Assembly: GCA_964432205.1 (NCBI GenBank)
Contig: CAYSMK010000001.1
Span: 62,001-126,000 of the forward strand
Reading direction: 5' to 3'
DNA length: 64,000 bases
From: Geomobilibacter sp964432205
GTDB taxonomy: Bacteria; Desulfobacterota; Desulfuromonadia; Geobacterales; DSM-12255
The translations under genes and the position numbers were made by a program. The notes under the pieces were generated by a model. The model had not been told where the DNA came from, did no database searches, and saw only the letters and a program-made list of their open reading frames with translations. This document shows positions 7,038-15,900 of the stretch, in pieces. Numbering within the stretch: the stretch's first letter is position 1; every line of letters starts with the position of its first letter.

Positions 7038-9449
7038 TTATTCTTCAACCAGCACCACAGTATGGACGTCCGGAAGTTTGGACAAATCCTCGCGGTATTT
7101 CGAACCATAGGAGTGTATTCCAAGATCCGCCTCTTTCAGATCCCAGCCTTCAGGCAGATTCCAGAATTTCTTGAACTCGGCCAGAAATTTCGGCGAAAGT
7201 TCGAAACTCGTTGCAAACATATGCTTCACTGCCGTACTTGCCCGACCAATGAGTATGCGGTCACGCTCTTTTTTCATCCATTCGCGGGTCGGTAATGCCC
7301 TGTCAAGCCGCGCCTTGCGGAGTTCTGCTCGATAAGCAGCAGTCTTTTTCGCATCGACGTTCCACACACCCTTGTCGTCCTGCTCAATTACCGCGCCGTG
7401 GACCTTGGTGGCGTACTCAGGCAGCAAGAAGTTGTTGTTCAGATCACGTGCGATTGCCTCGATTTCGCGATCGAGCGGATCGCCGAAACCGGGGCCACCA
7501 CGCAGATAGTTCAGGTAGAGATCGTAGTCTTCGTAGCAGGCTTCAGTGGTCATGCACTGCTTGTCACGCTTGACATCAGCCCTGACATTGATGTGCTGTT
7601 CATACTCCGCAGCGGCCGGGTTGAGATCGCCCCCCAACGGCAGAGTGTCTCCGAAGGCAATACGTTCCTTGATCCCTGTATTGTGACCCTCGAAACGGTA
7701 CCCGGTGGCGGACGGGTAACCGCCCATCATCCCCCAGTCACTGTTCATGTAGCCATTACCCATGAAAAACATGGTCCAGTCATGGGCATTCCAGACCATG
7801 CGCAGGGTTTCGAAGCCGCACCCGCCCCGATACTTGCCATAACCACCGGAGTTGCACTTTACGTTACGACCAAGGTAAAGGAGCGGTTCCGCCATTTCCC
7901 AGATCTCGATGTCGCCCATGTCGCCTTCAGGGTTCCAGATTGCAGCGGCGTGGTTGAGACCATCCTTGATGGCTCCGGCGCCAGTACCGCAGGAACTCGC
8001 CTCAAAGCTGTTAACGGCGTGGATCTCGCCATCCTGGTTGATGCCGCCACCCTGCAGCCAGTTGGAGGTATTGGCATTGCCGGCATTGACTTCTTCCAGG
8101 TAACCGCGGCTGAAATAGGCCTGGGAAAGCCCACGCCACATGGCGCTCCAACCCGAGACCAGAAAGTGCCAGGCGTAGGCATGGGCGGTGCGACGGTCAT
8201 CCGGGTTCATCCATGTGCCCTTGGGCAGATTGAACTCGGTGCCGTAGTAGGACCCGTCGTTGATGCGCTGGGTGGGGACCAGTGTCTGGGTCATCATCAC
8301 CCAGATACCGCTGGTGAAGGCAACATGATGCGCGTTGTAGGAATGCCAACCCCAGCGGCTGGCGCCATCGAAATCCAGCCGCCAGGAAGCGTCACCGCGA
8401 ATAGTCATCTCGACCGGTGAATGCATGATGGTGTCAATCTTGGCAAAGGCTGAGGGTGTCTGGACGTCGGGGTGAGCATAGGGCACATCCACAAAAGCCA
8501 CCTTGCGGTACGTGCCCGGCATGGTCATCGCCTTGAGACGGCTCTGCAAGCCACGGCGCCCTTCCTCGATAACCTCAAAGGCAAACTTCTCGTACGCCTC
8601 CAGCCCCTCTTCCGCGACCACTTCCTCGACCAGATCGCGAATCATGTGGCAACCGGCGATGCGGGTCTTCTCATCGAGAATCCAGTATTTTGGTGTACGC
8701 ACAGATCGCTGGCTTTCATGCAGCCAGTCACGTAACGGCTGGTCGTTTACCCCTGTCTTGCGGCAGGTGATCATGTAACCATCACCAAAGCGCTGCACCT
8801 GACCGGTCGACATCGAGCCCGGCGTAATCGAACCGGTATCGATCACGTGGGTTACACCACCGACCCAGCCGATCAGTTTGCCTTTGATGAAGATTGGCAC
8901 GATGGTGGCGATGTCGCACGGGTGCACATTCCCGATGGAACAATCATTATTGGTGAACATGTCACCGGGGTTGATGCCGGGATTGGCCTCCCAGTTGTTC
9001 TCGATCATGTACTTGATCGCTGCGCCCATGGTGCCCACGTGAATGATGATCCCAGTGGAGGTCAGTACGCAGTCACCGGCTGCATTGTAGAGAGTAAAGC
9101 AGAGCTCCCCCTCCTGCTCGACGATCGGACTTGCGGCGATCTTCTTGGCGGTCTCGCGCGAATGGACCAAACCGCCGCGCAACTTGGAGAACAGCTTTTC
9201 ATAGCGAATCGGTTCCGACTCGCGTAGTTCAAGTCGATCGAGACCGTTATAGTGACCGGTCTTTTGGGTGCGTTCGAGGATGGCGTCGCGATACTGCTTG
9301 AGAGTCTGGCCGTTTCCGAGCAGATTGGCGCAACCGGGTTCGGCTTTGGCGTGAATGGGTACAACTTTGGCCAGGTGGGGTTCGGCCTTGGCGAAGCCGG
9401 GTTCAGCCTTAGACTTCTTATCCGCGTTGGTTTTCAGGTTGGTTTTCAT
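7038..9449 (-). CDS. acxB: Acetone carboxylase alpha subunit (HyuB-like)
   Basis: An 803-residue hydantoinase-B-type subunit carrying the metal site at which acetone enolate meets carboxyl phosphate. His176 and Asp179 in NVHPCD and His201 in GVTHVIDTG keep the spacing I recall for the manganese ligands His150, Asp153 and His175 of the Xanthobacter enzyme. The 26-residue offset agrees with an N-terminal insertion: residues 14-41 are four tandem heptads of the type KAEPGFA. GGAGAGGAT precedes the start, and acxA ends 12 bp upstream. The HyuB fold also occurs in acetophenone carboxylase and hydantoinases, but the matching gamma subunit favours acetone or a small ketone. Confidence 0.95.
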   Translation of the reverse strand: MKTNLKTNADKKSKAEPGFAKAEPHLAKVVPIHAKAEPGCANLLGNGQTLKQYRDAILERTQKTGHYNGLDRLELRESEPIRYEKLFSKLRGGLVHSRETAKKIAASPIVEQEGELCFTLYNAAGDCVLTSTGIIIHVGTMGAAIKYMIENNWEANPGINPGDMFTNNDCSIGNVHPCDIATIVPIFIKGKLIGWVGGVTHVIDTGSITPGSMSTGQVQRFGDGYMITCRKTGVNDQPLRDWLHESQRSVRTPKYWILDEKTRIAGCHMIRDLVEEVVAEEGLEAYEKFAFEVIEEGRRGLQSRLKAMTMPGTYRKVAFVDVPYAHPDVQTPSAFAKIDTIMHSPVEMTIRGDASWRLDFDGASRWGWHSYNAHHVAFTSGIWVMMTQTLVPTQRINDGSYYGTEFNLPKGTWMNPDDRRTAHAYAWHFLVSGWSAMWRGLSQAYFSRGYLEEVNAGNANTSNWLQGGGINQDGEIHAVNSFEASSCGTGAGAIKDGLNHAAAIWNPEGDMGDIEIWEMAEPLLYLGRNVKCNSGGYGKYRGGCGFETLRMVWNAHDWTMFFMGNGYMNSDWGMMGGYPSATGYRFEGHNTGIKERIAFGDTLPLGGDLNPAAAEYEQHINVRADVKRDKQCMTTEACYEDYDLYLNYLRGGPGFGDPLDREIEAIARDLNNNFLLPEYATKVHGAVIEQDDKGVWNVDAKKTAAYRAELRKARLDRALPTREWMKKERDRILIGRASTAVKHMFATSFELSPKFLAEFKKFWNLPEGWDLKEADLGIHSYGSKYREDLSKLPDVHTVVLVEE
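9327..9410 (-). repeat. Four 21-bp tandem repeats in the 5' end of acxB
   Basis: Four in-frame copies of a 21-base unit encode KAEPGFA, KAEPHLA, KVVPIHA and KAEPGCA (residues 14-41). The third copy has drifted most. The array accounts for nearly all of the extra N-terminal length compared with the Xanthobacter subunit. Confidence 0.9.
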
Positions 9450-9461
9450 AGTATCCTCTCC

Positions 9462-11609
9462 TTATTTCAATTCTTTAAGATGGAAAAGGCGGTGTTTGTC
9501 GACGTACGTGGCAAAGCCCTCCGGCAAAACGAACGTGGTTGCATCTGATTCGATGATGGCCGGACCGGTGATCTCGTTACCCGGCCTGAGTTCTTCCATC
9601 TTCCAGAGCTTGGCATCGACCCACTTCTTGTGTCGGTAGAACTTACGGGTACCCAGGAATGCGTCCTTCGGTGGGGTGGCCCCCTCTATGGGAGCTTCGG
9701 GAAGGGTGGGTTTCTGTACCGGAACGAGACCACGCATGATCGCACCAGTGATCGAGAAGCCGAGTTCGGGCGAACGTGCTGAACTGGCATATACCCGCGC
9801 ATAGGTTTCTTCGTAGGCCTCCACGATACGATCCCAATCCTCGGCAGTAGCTGCTTTGGTAATCGGCGAGGTGATCTCCAGATCGTTCAGCTGCCCCATG
9901 TACTGCATGCGGAAGCCGGGCTGCAGGATCACATCCTCGGGTTTGAAACCGTTGATCTCAAACTCCTCCACGACCTTGTTCATGAGTTCCTCCCAGGCTG
10001 CCTGGAGGGTTTTGCAACCTGCCACCTTTTCCGCATCGCTACCGTTCTGTGGTATCGCAATATCCACACTCTTGTCATAGCGATACTCAAAATCTGCGCA
10101 GGCACAACCGAAGGCCGAAAAACCTGCCGCCCATGCCGGCACGATGACATCCTTGAAGCCGGCCCCCTCGGTGTAGCCGTAGGTGTGTACGGGACCCGCG
10201 CCACCGTAGGAGAAACAGACGAAGTCAGCCGGACTGTACCCCTTGGCGCTGATATTGGAGCGCAGATAGTCACGCAGTTGCAGATCCAGGAGCTCGATGA
10301 CACCGGCGGCTGCATCCTCGACAGAAAGCCCCAGCGGGTCGGCGACCTGCACCTTGATATGCTGCCGCGCACGCTCGACGTCCAGCTTGATGGCGCCGCC
10401 CAGGAAGTTTTCCGGGTTGAGATAACCGAGCACCACATGGCAGTCGGATACGCTCACCGTGTCGATGCCGCTTTCCGGCCAGCAGGTTCCGACCCGGTAG
10501 CCCGCGCTGTCCGGCCCCAGTTTGATGCCACCGCTGTAAGGATCGATCCGCACGAAGCTGCCGGCACCGGCACCCACCGAGTCCATGGCGACCAGCGGCA
10601 GAGAAAGAACCAGCCGGGCCATGTCAGGGTCGGAGATAATGGAGAAGTTGCCCTTGGTTATCAGCGCCATGTCGAAGGACGTGCCACCGATATCCGAGCA
10701 GGCGATGTTTTCGTAACCCAGCACCTCGCCGAGCAGCTTCGAGCCGATTACCCCGCCGATCGGACCGGAGACGATGGTGCGCGACAGCTCTTTGGCCTTC
10801 CACGAGATGGTGCCGCCATGGGTGGCCATCACCCGCAGGTCGAACTTGGCGCCGTGCTGTTTGAAGCGGTCGCTCACCTTCTTGAGTGTCTTTCGCGAGG
10901 GCTCCGCGGCATAGGCTTCCAAGATGGTGGTATTCATCCGGTGGCTTTCCTTACGGGAAGGGTAATAATCCACCGAAGCGAACACCGGAATATCGACCCC
11001 CATCTTTGACAACTCGTAGCGGCACACATCACGGGCACGCATTTCACTCGCCGCATTCTTGTGGGATTGGAGCAGGCAGATCACGATTGCCTTTGCTCCG
11101 GCCTGGACCAGCTCGATCGTAGCCTGGCGGACATCGTTTTCCCGCAGCGGGATGACGACCGTGCCCTGCACATCGGTCCGCTCAATTACGCCACGGGTTC
11201 GCGACAACGGCACGATCGGTTCGTCGTATCGATGCGTGTTCAGGTGGATGCGATCCTCCAGTGCATAGCCAAGGTAGCTCTGAAGCGCGCGGCCCATCGA
11301 ATGCACCTGCTCGAACCCTTTGTTGCAGATCAGACCAACATCCAGCCCCTTCCTTTGCACCACCCGGTTCAGCATGGCGGTGCCGGAATAGACGCAGGTC
11401 ACCAGTTCGGGATAGATCTGATCCACGTTCCGTCCCCAGTGGGCAAGCGCATCTTCTGACGAGTTATAGATGGCGAGCGATTCGTCCTCGGGATTGCTCT
11501 GTGCCTTGCCGACAACGAATCTTCCGTCCTGACGCACGAAAAACGTGTCGGTCATCGTGCCCCCGGCATCAATACCCAATACCTGTACTGGCGAGTGCTG
11601 AACTTGCAT
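9462..11609 (-). CDS. acxA: Acetone carboxylase beta subunit (HyuA-like)
   Basis: A 715-residue hydantoinase-A-type ATPase subunit. The ASKHA phosphate loop GIDAGGTMTDT lies at residues 12-22, and the second phosphate and adenosine motifs (SDIGGTSFDMAL, SYGGAGPVHTYG) follow. The family phosphorylates bicarbonate and acetone while ATP is converted to AMP and two phosphates. AAGGAG lies seven bases before the ATG. It is the first gene of the operon, with a sigma-54 promoter about 180 bp upstream and a long leader. Length and order (beta, alpha, gamma) equal acxABC of Xanthobacter. Confidence 0.95.
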   Translation of the reverse strand: MQVQHSPVQVLGIDAGGTMTDTFFVRQDGRFVVGKAQSNPEDESLAIYNSSEDALAHWGRNVDQIYPELVTCVYSGTAMLNRVVQRKGLDVGLICNKGFEQVHSMGRALQSYLGYALEDRIHLNTHRYDEPIVPLSRTRGVIERTDVQGTVVIPLRENDVRQATIELVQAGAKAIVICLLQSHKNAASEMRARDVCRYELSKMGVDIPVFASVDYYPSRKESHRMNTTILEAYAAEPSRKTLKKVSDRFKQHGAKFDLRVMATHGGTISWKAKELSRTIVSGPIGGVIGSKLLGEVLGYENIACSDIGGTSFDMALITKGNFSIISDPDMARLVLSLPLVAMDSVGAGAGSFVRIDPYSGGIKLGPDSAGYRVGTCWPESGIDTVSVSDCHVVLGYLNPENFLGGAIKLDVERARQHIKVQVADPLGLSVEDAAAGVIELLDLQLRDYLRSNISAKGYSPADFVCFSYGGAGPVHTYGYTEGAGFKDVIVPAWAAGFSAFGCACADFEYRYDKSVDIAIPQNGSDAEKVAGCKTLQAAWEELMNKVVEEFEINGFKPEDVILQPGFRMQYMGQLNDLEITSPITKAATAEDWDRIVEAYEETYARVYASSARSPELGFSITGAIMRGLVPVQKPTLPEAPIEGATPPKDAFLGTRKFYRHKKWVDAKLWKMEELRPGNEITGPAIIESDATTFVLPEGFATYVDKHRLFHLKELK

Positions 11610-12300
11610 AAAACGTCTCCTTGTCTGAATGATTTGTTATCTGCTGTTGGCCATCACCTTCCGAACTCTTTCCAGTGACTAAATACCTACGGTCATAATT
11701 CCACCTCCCCTGGTTATGAATGTTTCCACCAACTAATCGATTAACAGGCTACACTGAAACGTCGTTTTGATTAGTGATCTTCTCATGAGCAATCGTCATG
11801 CCAGCGATTATTGCCGGTATTAAAGGGGTTGCCGGCAGCTGAGTTACCGCGCATGAACAGCCAAAACGGAGAGATGAGGCGAGCTGTCGATATTCACATA
11901 AAACCGTTTTGTTCCAAAACTGGTACTGGGACTGTCCCACATCTGGTACAATCAAGGGACTGGACAACCGGCACTAGGAAGAACCGGAAGCCGGCAACGC
12001 CGGAGTACTAAGGTAACGGGCAAAACAGAGAACGGACCGAGAGGAGTCTCACCGCGAACAAGTGGGCTGCGATCAGGGGAAGAGAACAACGGGGCAACAT
12101 GAGAGGCAGCATCACAACAGTCGAGCAATCGTTCATCGCTACGATCCACCCGAGACACCGCTTGCCTGTTATTTATCCTCTTGTGTTTATTAATAATGGT
12201 ATGTTAGGTTTGTAACGATATAATGAAACGTAGTTTTAGGTGTCATTAAAACCGGACAAGCTTGATAGACACTGAGTAGAGCTGTATACGGAGGCATCCC
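11610..12300. other. Divergent regulatory region between acxA and activator copy 2
   Basis: A 690-bp stretch without a convincing gene. It contains the acx sigma-54 promoter (11788-11804), a 13-bp near-palindrome TGGGACTGTCCCA at 11927-11939 flanked by two CTGGTAC copies, and a TATAAT box at 12219-12224 upstream of activator copy 2. AAACGTCGTTT near 11758-11769 resembles AAACGTAGTTT near 12227-12238. The palindrome lies about 125 bp upstream of the promoter, a normal distance for an activator site, but it could also be part of a REP or IS end. The part between 11945 and 12170 shows no recognised gene. Confidence 0.6.
11788..11804 (-). promoter_or_regulatory. Sigma-54 promoter of the acx operon
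   Basis: The minus strand reads CTGGCATGACGATTGCT, against the consensus YTGGCACG-N4-TTGCW; GG and GC have the required ten-base spacing. Transcription would start near 11776, leaving a leader of about 165 bases before acxA. Both flanking genes encode sigma-54 activators, which supports the call. Confidence 0.85.
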
Positions 12301-14259
12301 ATGGCTCTAGTAAACCCCACCATCACCTACCCGAAAGATCGCCGCAAGATTCACACATTATGGAATAAATTCGAGGTTGGGCGCATCTCGCCTGAACAGC
12401 TCGACCCCTATGAGAAGACCCTTATCAAAAACTGGATGCGCTGCAAGGCTCTCGGTATCAATCCTGGTATGCGTGAAGGATTAATCCTTCCTGACGAGGA
12501 ATACAAAGCGGCTCTCGCAAACAGCTGTTTTATCCTTGACAAGTCCGTGCCGATTCTAAACAGGGTATCCAACCTTCTTGCGTATGTTCCGGGCATTCTC
12601 ATCCTGACTGATCATAAGGGCACCATCCTCCATGTTGTCGGTGATCCATCCGTACGGTTACGTGCTGCCGAAGATTCCGGGCTGGTTGAAGGCGCGTGCT
12701 GGCTCGAAACGTTTCGGGGCACAAACGGCATAGGCACAGCCATATCCCAGAAAGAGCCCGTCCACGTCTACGCCAACGAACACTTCTGTGAAAGTTGGCA
12801 AAAGTGGTCATGCGCCGCAACGCCGATCCTTGACCCATACAGCGACGAGGTTCTCGGAGTCGTCGACTTCACAACCCTTGACAAGGACTACAGAGAGGAC
12901 GCTCTCGCCCTAACGTATTCACTTTCGGGTCAGATCATGTCTGAACTGAAACTGCAGCTGGAACTGGAACACATGCAGTTAATCCATGGCTTCTCAGACT
13001 ACTCGTCCCGTTATCCTAGCGATGGCATTGTTGTGATCGACCGAATGGGACATGTCGTTAGAAGCAGTCCGGGCGTTGAGCCGGACGAATGCAACCTGTC
13101 CGCGAGAAGCACGGGCGACAAAGAGCACCCGCAAGAGACACAGAAGATCACGCTACCCGGGACGGAGAAGGAGATCGGCTCTCTGTTGCTGTTCAGAAGA
13201 AAAGGCACCTCCGTTGTTTCCCTGCCGACTCGGTCAATACAAATCCCTTGCGTAAAAATGTTCGGAGAGTTTGCAACTGCCAACGAGAACCTCAAGCTGC
13301 TCATGGAGCGGGTCAGCAAGGTCATGACCTCGGATATAAATGTGCTGCTGATCGGAGAGACCGGAACCGGCAAAGAGATCATCGCCAACTACATCCACAT
13401 GCACAGCAAGCGTCACTCGGGTCCTTTCGTGGCGGTCAACTGCGGAGCGATCAGCAAGGAACTCTTCGAGAGCAAGTTTTTCGGCTATGAGCGCGGTGCC
13501 TTCACGGGGGCCGATCCCAGGGGGAGGAAGGGGCTTTTCGAGTGCGCCAACGGAGGAACGCTCTTTCTCGACGAGGTCGGAGAGATGCCTTTGGACATCC
13601 AGGCTGCCCTCTTGCGGGTACTGGAGACGGGTCGCTTCAACCAGGTGGGCTCTGACAAGGAGATTTCCACAAACTGCAGGATCATCGCGGCAACAAACCG
13701 CTCCCTGTCCGAAGAGATCATGCGGGGAACCTTCAGGGCTGACCTCTATTTCAGGCTCGGTGTCGCAAAGTTTGATATCCCACCCCTGAGAGAACGGCCC
13801 GAAGACATACCAGTGCTCATTCAACGCACCATGGAGTCGTTGTGCCGAAAGCACGGCGTGAAGCCATCGGCCATCACTCCGGAGGCGATGGAGCTCCTTA
13901 CCGGGTACAGCTGGCCGGGCAACGGGCGCGAGGTCAGGAACGTCATCGAGTCAGCGATGATTTGCGGTGGGGAGACCATTTCCGAGCAGGACCTGCCGGT
14001 AAACATCAAAAATTCCCAAAAGCAGCAAGAGACGCTCGCACGAGAGGACGAGGCCTCGGTTGCAGCTCCTGGCAACAGTTCAGGTTCCGTCGACTACAGG
14101 ATCAGCTCCAATTTCTCGCAACGCGAGGTTCACCTGATCAAGACCACGCTGGAGAAATATAAGGACATTGCCCAAACCTGCAAGGCTCTTGGAGTATCAA
14201 GAACAACCTTCTACAGAAAGTGCAAAACCCATGGGGTTACCCCGAGCGACTTTATCTAG
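12301..14259 (+). CDS. Sigma-54-dependent activator of the AcoR/AcxR type, copy 2
   Basis: A 652-residue paralogue of the activator at 233-2194 with the same plan: GAF-like sensor (about 85-220), AAA+ domain (GETGTGKE near 350, GAFTGA, LFLDE) and Fis-type DNA-binding helix (LGVSRTTFYRK). The start MALVNP and the GGAGGCATCC ribosome site are the same in both. It is divergent from the acx operon and thus the more likely direct activator. The sensor halves differ (for example LWNKFEVGRISPEQ against LRDKFEGGPVADEQ), so the two may answer different ketones or alcohols, or form mixed hexamers. Confidence 0.93.
   Translation: MALVNPTITYPKDRRKIHTLWNKFEVGRISPEQLDPYEKTLIKNWMRCKALGINPGMREGLILPDEEYKAALANSCFILDKSVPILNRVSNLLAYVPGILILTDHKGTILHVVGDPSVRLRAAEDSGLVEGACWLETFRGTNGIGTAISQKEPVHVYANEHFCESWQKWSCAATPILDPYSDEVLGVVDFTTLDKDYREDALALTYSLSGQIMSELKLQLELEHMQLIHGFSDYSSRYPSDGIVVIDRMGHVVRSSPGVEPDECNLSARSTGDKEHPQETQKITLPGTEKEIGSLLLFRRKGTSVVSLPTRSIQIPCVKMFGEFATANENLKLLMERVSKVMTSDINVLLIGETGTGKEIIANYIHMHSKRHSGPFVAVNCGAISKELFESKFFGYERGAFTGADPRGRKGLFECANGGTLFLDEVGEMPLDIQAALLRVLETGRFNQVGSDKEISTNCRIIAATNRSLSEEIMRGTFRADLYFRLGVAKFDIPPLRERPEDIPVLIQRTMESLCRKHGVKPSAITPEAMELLTGYSWPGNGREVRNVIESAMICGGETISEQDLPVNIKNSQKQQETLAREDEASVAAPGNSSGSVDYRISSNFSQREVHLIKTTLEKYKDIAQTCKALGVSRTTFYRKCKTHGVTPSDFI
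13423..13772 (+). repeat. 350-bp tract identical to 1355-1704
   Basis: Second copy of the identical AAA+ core tract; similarity stays high for about 200 bp further downstream, with only scattered differences, and falls off upstream of 13340 and in the linker before the helix-turn-helix. Confidence 0.93.
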
Positions 14260-14287
14260 TTTCCATCCGGAAACTCCGGATGAGAAA
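14259..14287 (+). terminator. Hairpin after activator copy 2
   Basis: GTTTC-CATCCGG and CCGGATG-A-GAAAC form a 12-bp stem with one bulge and a five-base loop, starting at the stop codon. The following TATTGTACTCTT is only weakly T-rich, so it may be a leaky terminator before the histidine kinase gene. Confidence 0.5.
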
Positions 14288-14345
14288 CTATTGTACTCTT
14301 AACCCCACCGTAACCTGTCTTTCCCGCATGGGGGTGGCATGTGTC

Positions 14346-15839
14346 ATGAAAGCTGTCCCGAAGAATGATCGAGCGGCCAAGTCCCGCCTAGTTCACACCA
14401 TCCTCAAGAAATCAGCAACACACTTCGGTCTTGTCCTGACCCTGCTTCTATCCCTTACCACCATCCTGATCTACACCTACTTCATAACCTATGAGTCGGC
14501 CAAGGAACAGATCCTGGATGTTGGTGGTGAAATGTTCACCAAGGTCGTCAAGGACGTGATCGGGTTCATGTCGATGATGGACACCAGGGTCAAGAACGGC
14601 GAACTGACACTGGCAGAGGCACAAGAACTTGTTCGCACGTATGTCAATGGACCGAAGAAACCCGATGGCAACAGGGACATCACGAAATCGCGGATGTCAG
14701 TGGACGATTACATGTATGTGTGGGCCTCTTCGTACAAGTATGACAGAGGCACGCTCACCATGCATCCGTTCAACATGGAAGGGGTCAACTGGTGGAATTA
14801 CCGGGTGAAGGGGCGTTATACGATACGCGAATCCTGGTCGAACCTCGATTTCACCGGCCGCGTGTTCCGCCAGCTCTGGCAGAACCCGGGAGAACCTGTC
14901 TACACCTTCATCGCCTACCAGGAGTATTTCGCCCCCTGGGACTGGATCGTCGGCTGCGGCGGCAGGGAAGAGATCATCTACGAAAGAAGACTGGCCGGTC
15001 TCAGGGGGCAGTTTCTGAAGGTAGCGGCGATCTTTCTCCTCATCTCGGTCGTCCATCTTTACTCGTTCACCCGGGTGGACATCTCCCGTCGCCAGAGAGA
15101 GAATGAAGTGAAGGAACTGAACCGCGACCTTGAGCAGCGGGTCGAAGAAAGGACGGCGCAACTGGAAGCCACGAACAGGGAGCTCGACGCCTTTGCTTAT
15201 TCGGTTTCCCACGATCTCCGCGCCCCCTTGAGGTCCATCAGTGGCTTCAGCGAAGCGCTTCTGGAGGAATATGGACACAAGCTGGATGACCAGGGGAAGA
15301 CCTATCTCCGCTACCTCCAGGAAGGGAGTCACGAGATGAGCGAGCTCATCGACGGGCTCCTGATGCTGTCCCGCTCGACGCGCGGTGGCTTGGCGCCGGA
15401 GCGGGTCGACCTGTCCGCATTGACAACGGCCGTGGCAATAGAGCTGCGCCAGGCAGAGCCCGACCGGCAGGTGACGGTGGCGATCGCTCCGGACGTGGAG
15501 GCCGTTGCCGACCATCGACTGCTCAAGATCGTCATGGAAAATCTCCTCGGCAATGCCTGGAAATACACGAGCAAATGCGGCAATGGCCGTATCGAGTTCG
15601 GGGTCGAGGAACAGGGGGGGAAAACCGTCTACTTTGTCCGGGACAACGGGGCCGGCTTTGACATGGCCCATAGCGACAAACTCTACCTCCCGTTCCAGCG
15701 GTTGCACAAGGCCAGCGAATTCCCCGGCATCGGCATCGGCCTGGCAACGGTCGAACGGATCATCCACCGTCACGACGGGCAGATCTGGGCAGAAGGCGCG
15801 GTAGGAGAAGGAGCCACGTTTTACTTCACCCTGGGTTAG
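14346..15839 (+). CDS. Membrane histidine kinase with periplasmic Cache sensor
   Basis: A 497-residue sensor kinase. A first membrane helix (about 20-42) is followed by a periplasmic Cache-type domain (about 50-220, with MHPFNMEGVNWW and YTFIAYQEYFAPWDWIVG), a second helix (about 225-245), a coiled coil, the H-box YSVSHDLRAPLR near 285 and an ATPase domain ending with GIGIGLATVERIIHRHDG. The kinase part is of the phytochrome type. I chose the ATG at 14346 for its GGGGGTGG upstream; longer forms are possible. The Cache fold usually binds small organic acids or amines. It begins the HK-HK-RR-RR/PP2C set. Confidence 0.9.
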   Translation: MKAVPKNDRAAKSRLVHTILKKSATHFGLVLTLLLSLTTILIYTYFITYESAKEQILDVGGEMFTKVVKDVIGFMSMMDTRVKNGELTLAEAQELVRTYVNGPKKPDGNRDITKSRMSVDDYMYVWASSYKYDRGTLTMHPFNMEGVNWWNYRVKGRYTIRESWSNLDFTGRVFRQLWQNPGEPVYTFIAYQEYFAPWDWIVGCGGREEIIYERRLAGLRGQFLKVAAIFLLISVVHLYSFTRVDISRRQRENEVKELNRDLEQRVEERTAQLEATNRELDAFAYSVSHDLRAPLRSISGFSEALLEEYGHKLDDQGKTYLRYLQEGSHEMSELIDGLLMLSRSTRGGLAPERVDLSALTTAVAIELRQAEPDRQVTVAIAPDVEAVADHRLLKIVMENLLGNAWKYTSKCGNGRIEFGVEEQGGKTVYFVRDNGAGFDMAHSDKLYLPFQRLHKASEFPGIGIGLATVERIIHRHDGQIWAEGAVGEGATFYFTLG

Positions 15840-15900
15840 GTCGGAACCGGCTCCCAAATTTCTCTCCGGTTCCCGGAATTGAGTTGAACAGGATTACGCC

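Noticed and set aside
11750..11775. AAACGTCGTTT palindrome as the activator site
   Set aside because: It lies downstream of the sigma-54 promoter, at about +7 to +19, an unlikely place for an enhancer; the weaker copy near 12230 was not enough.
12100..12215. Short frame starting MRGSITTVEQ as a gene
   Set aside because: It ends after about 40 codons, resembles nothing I know and has weak coding features.
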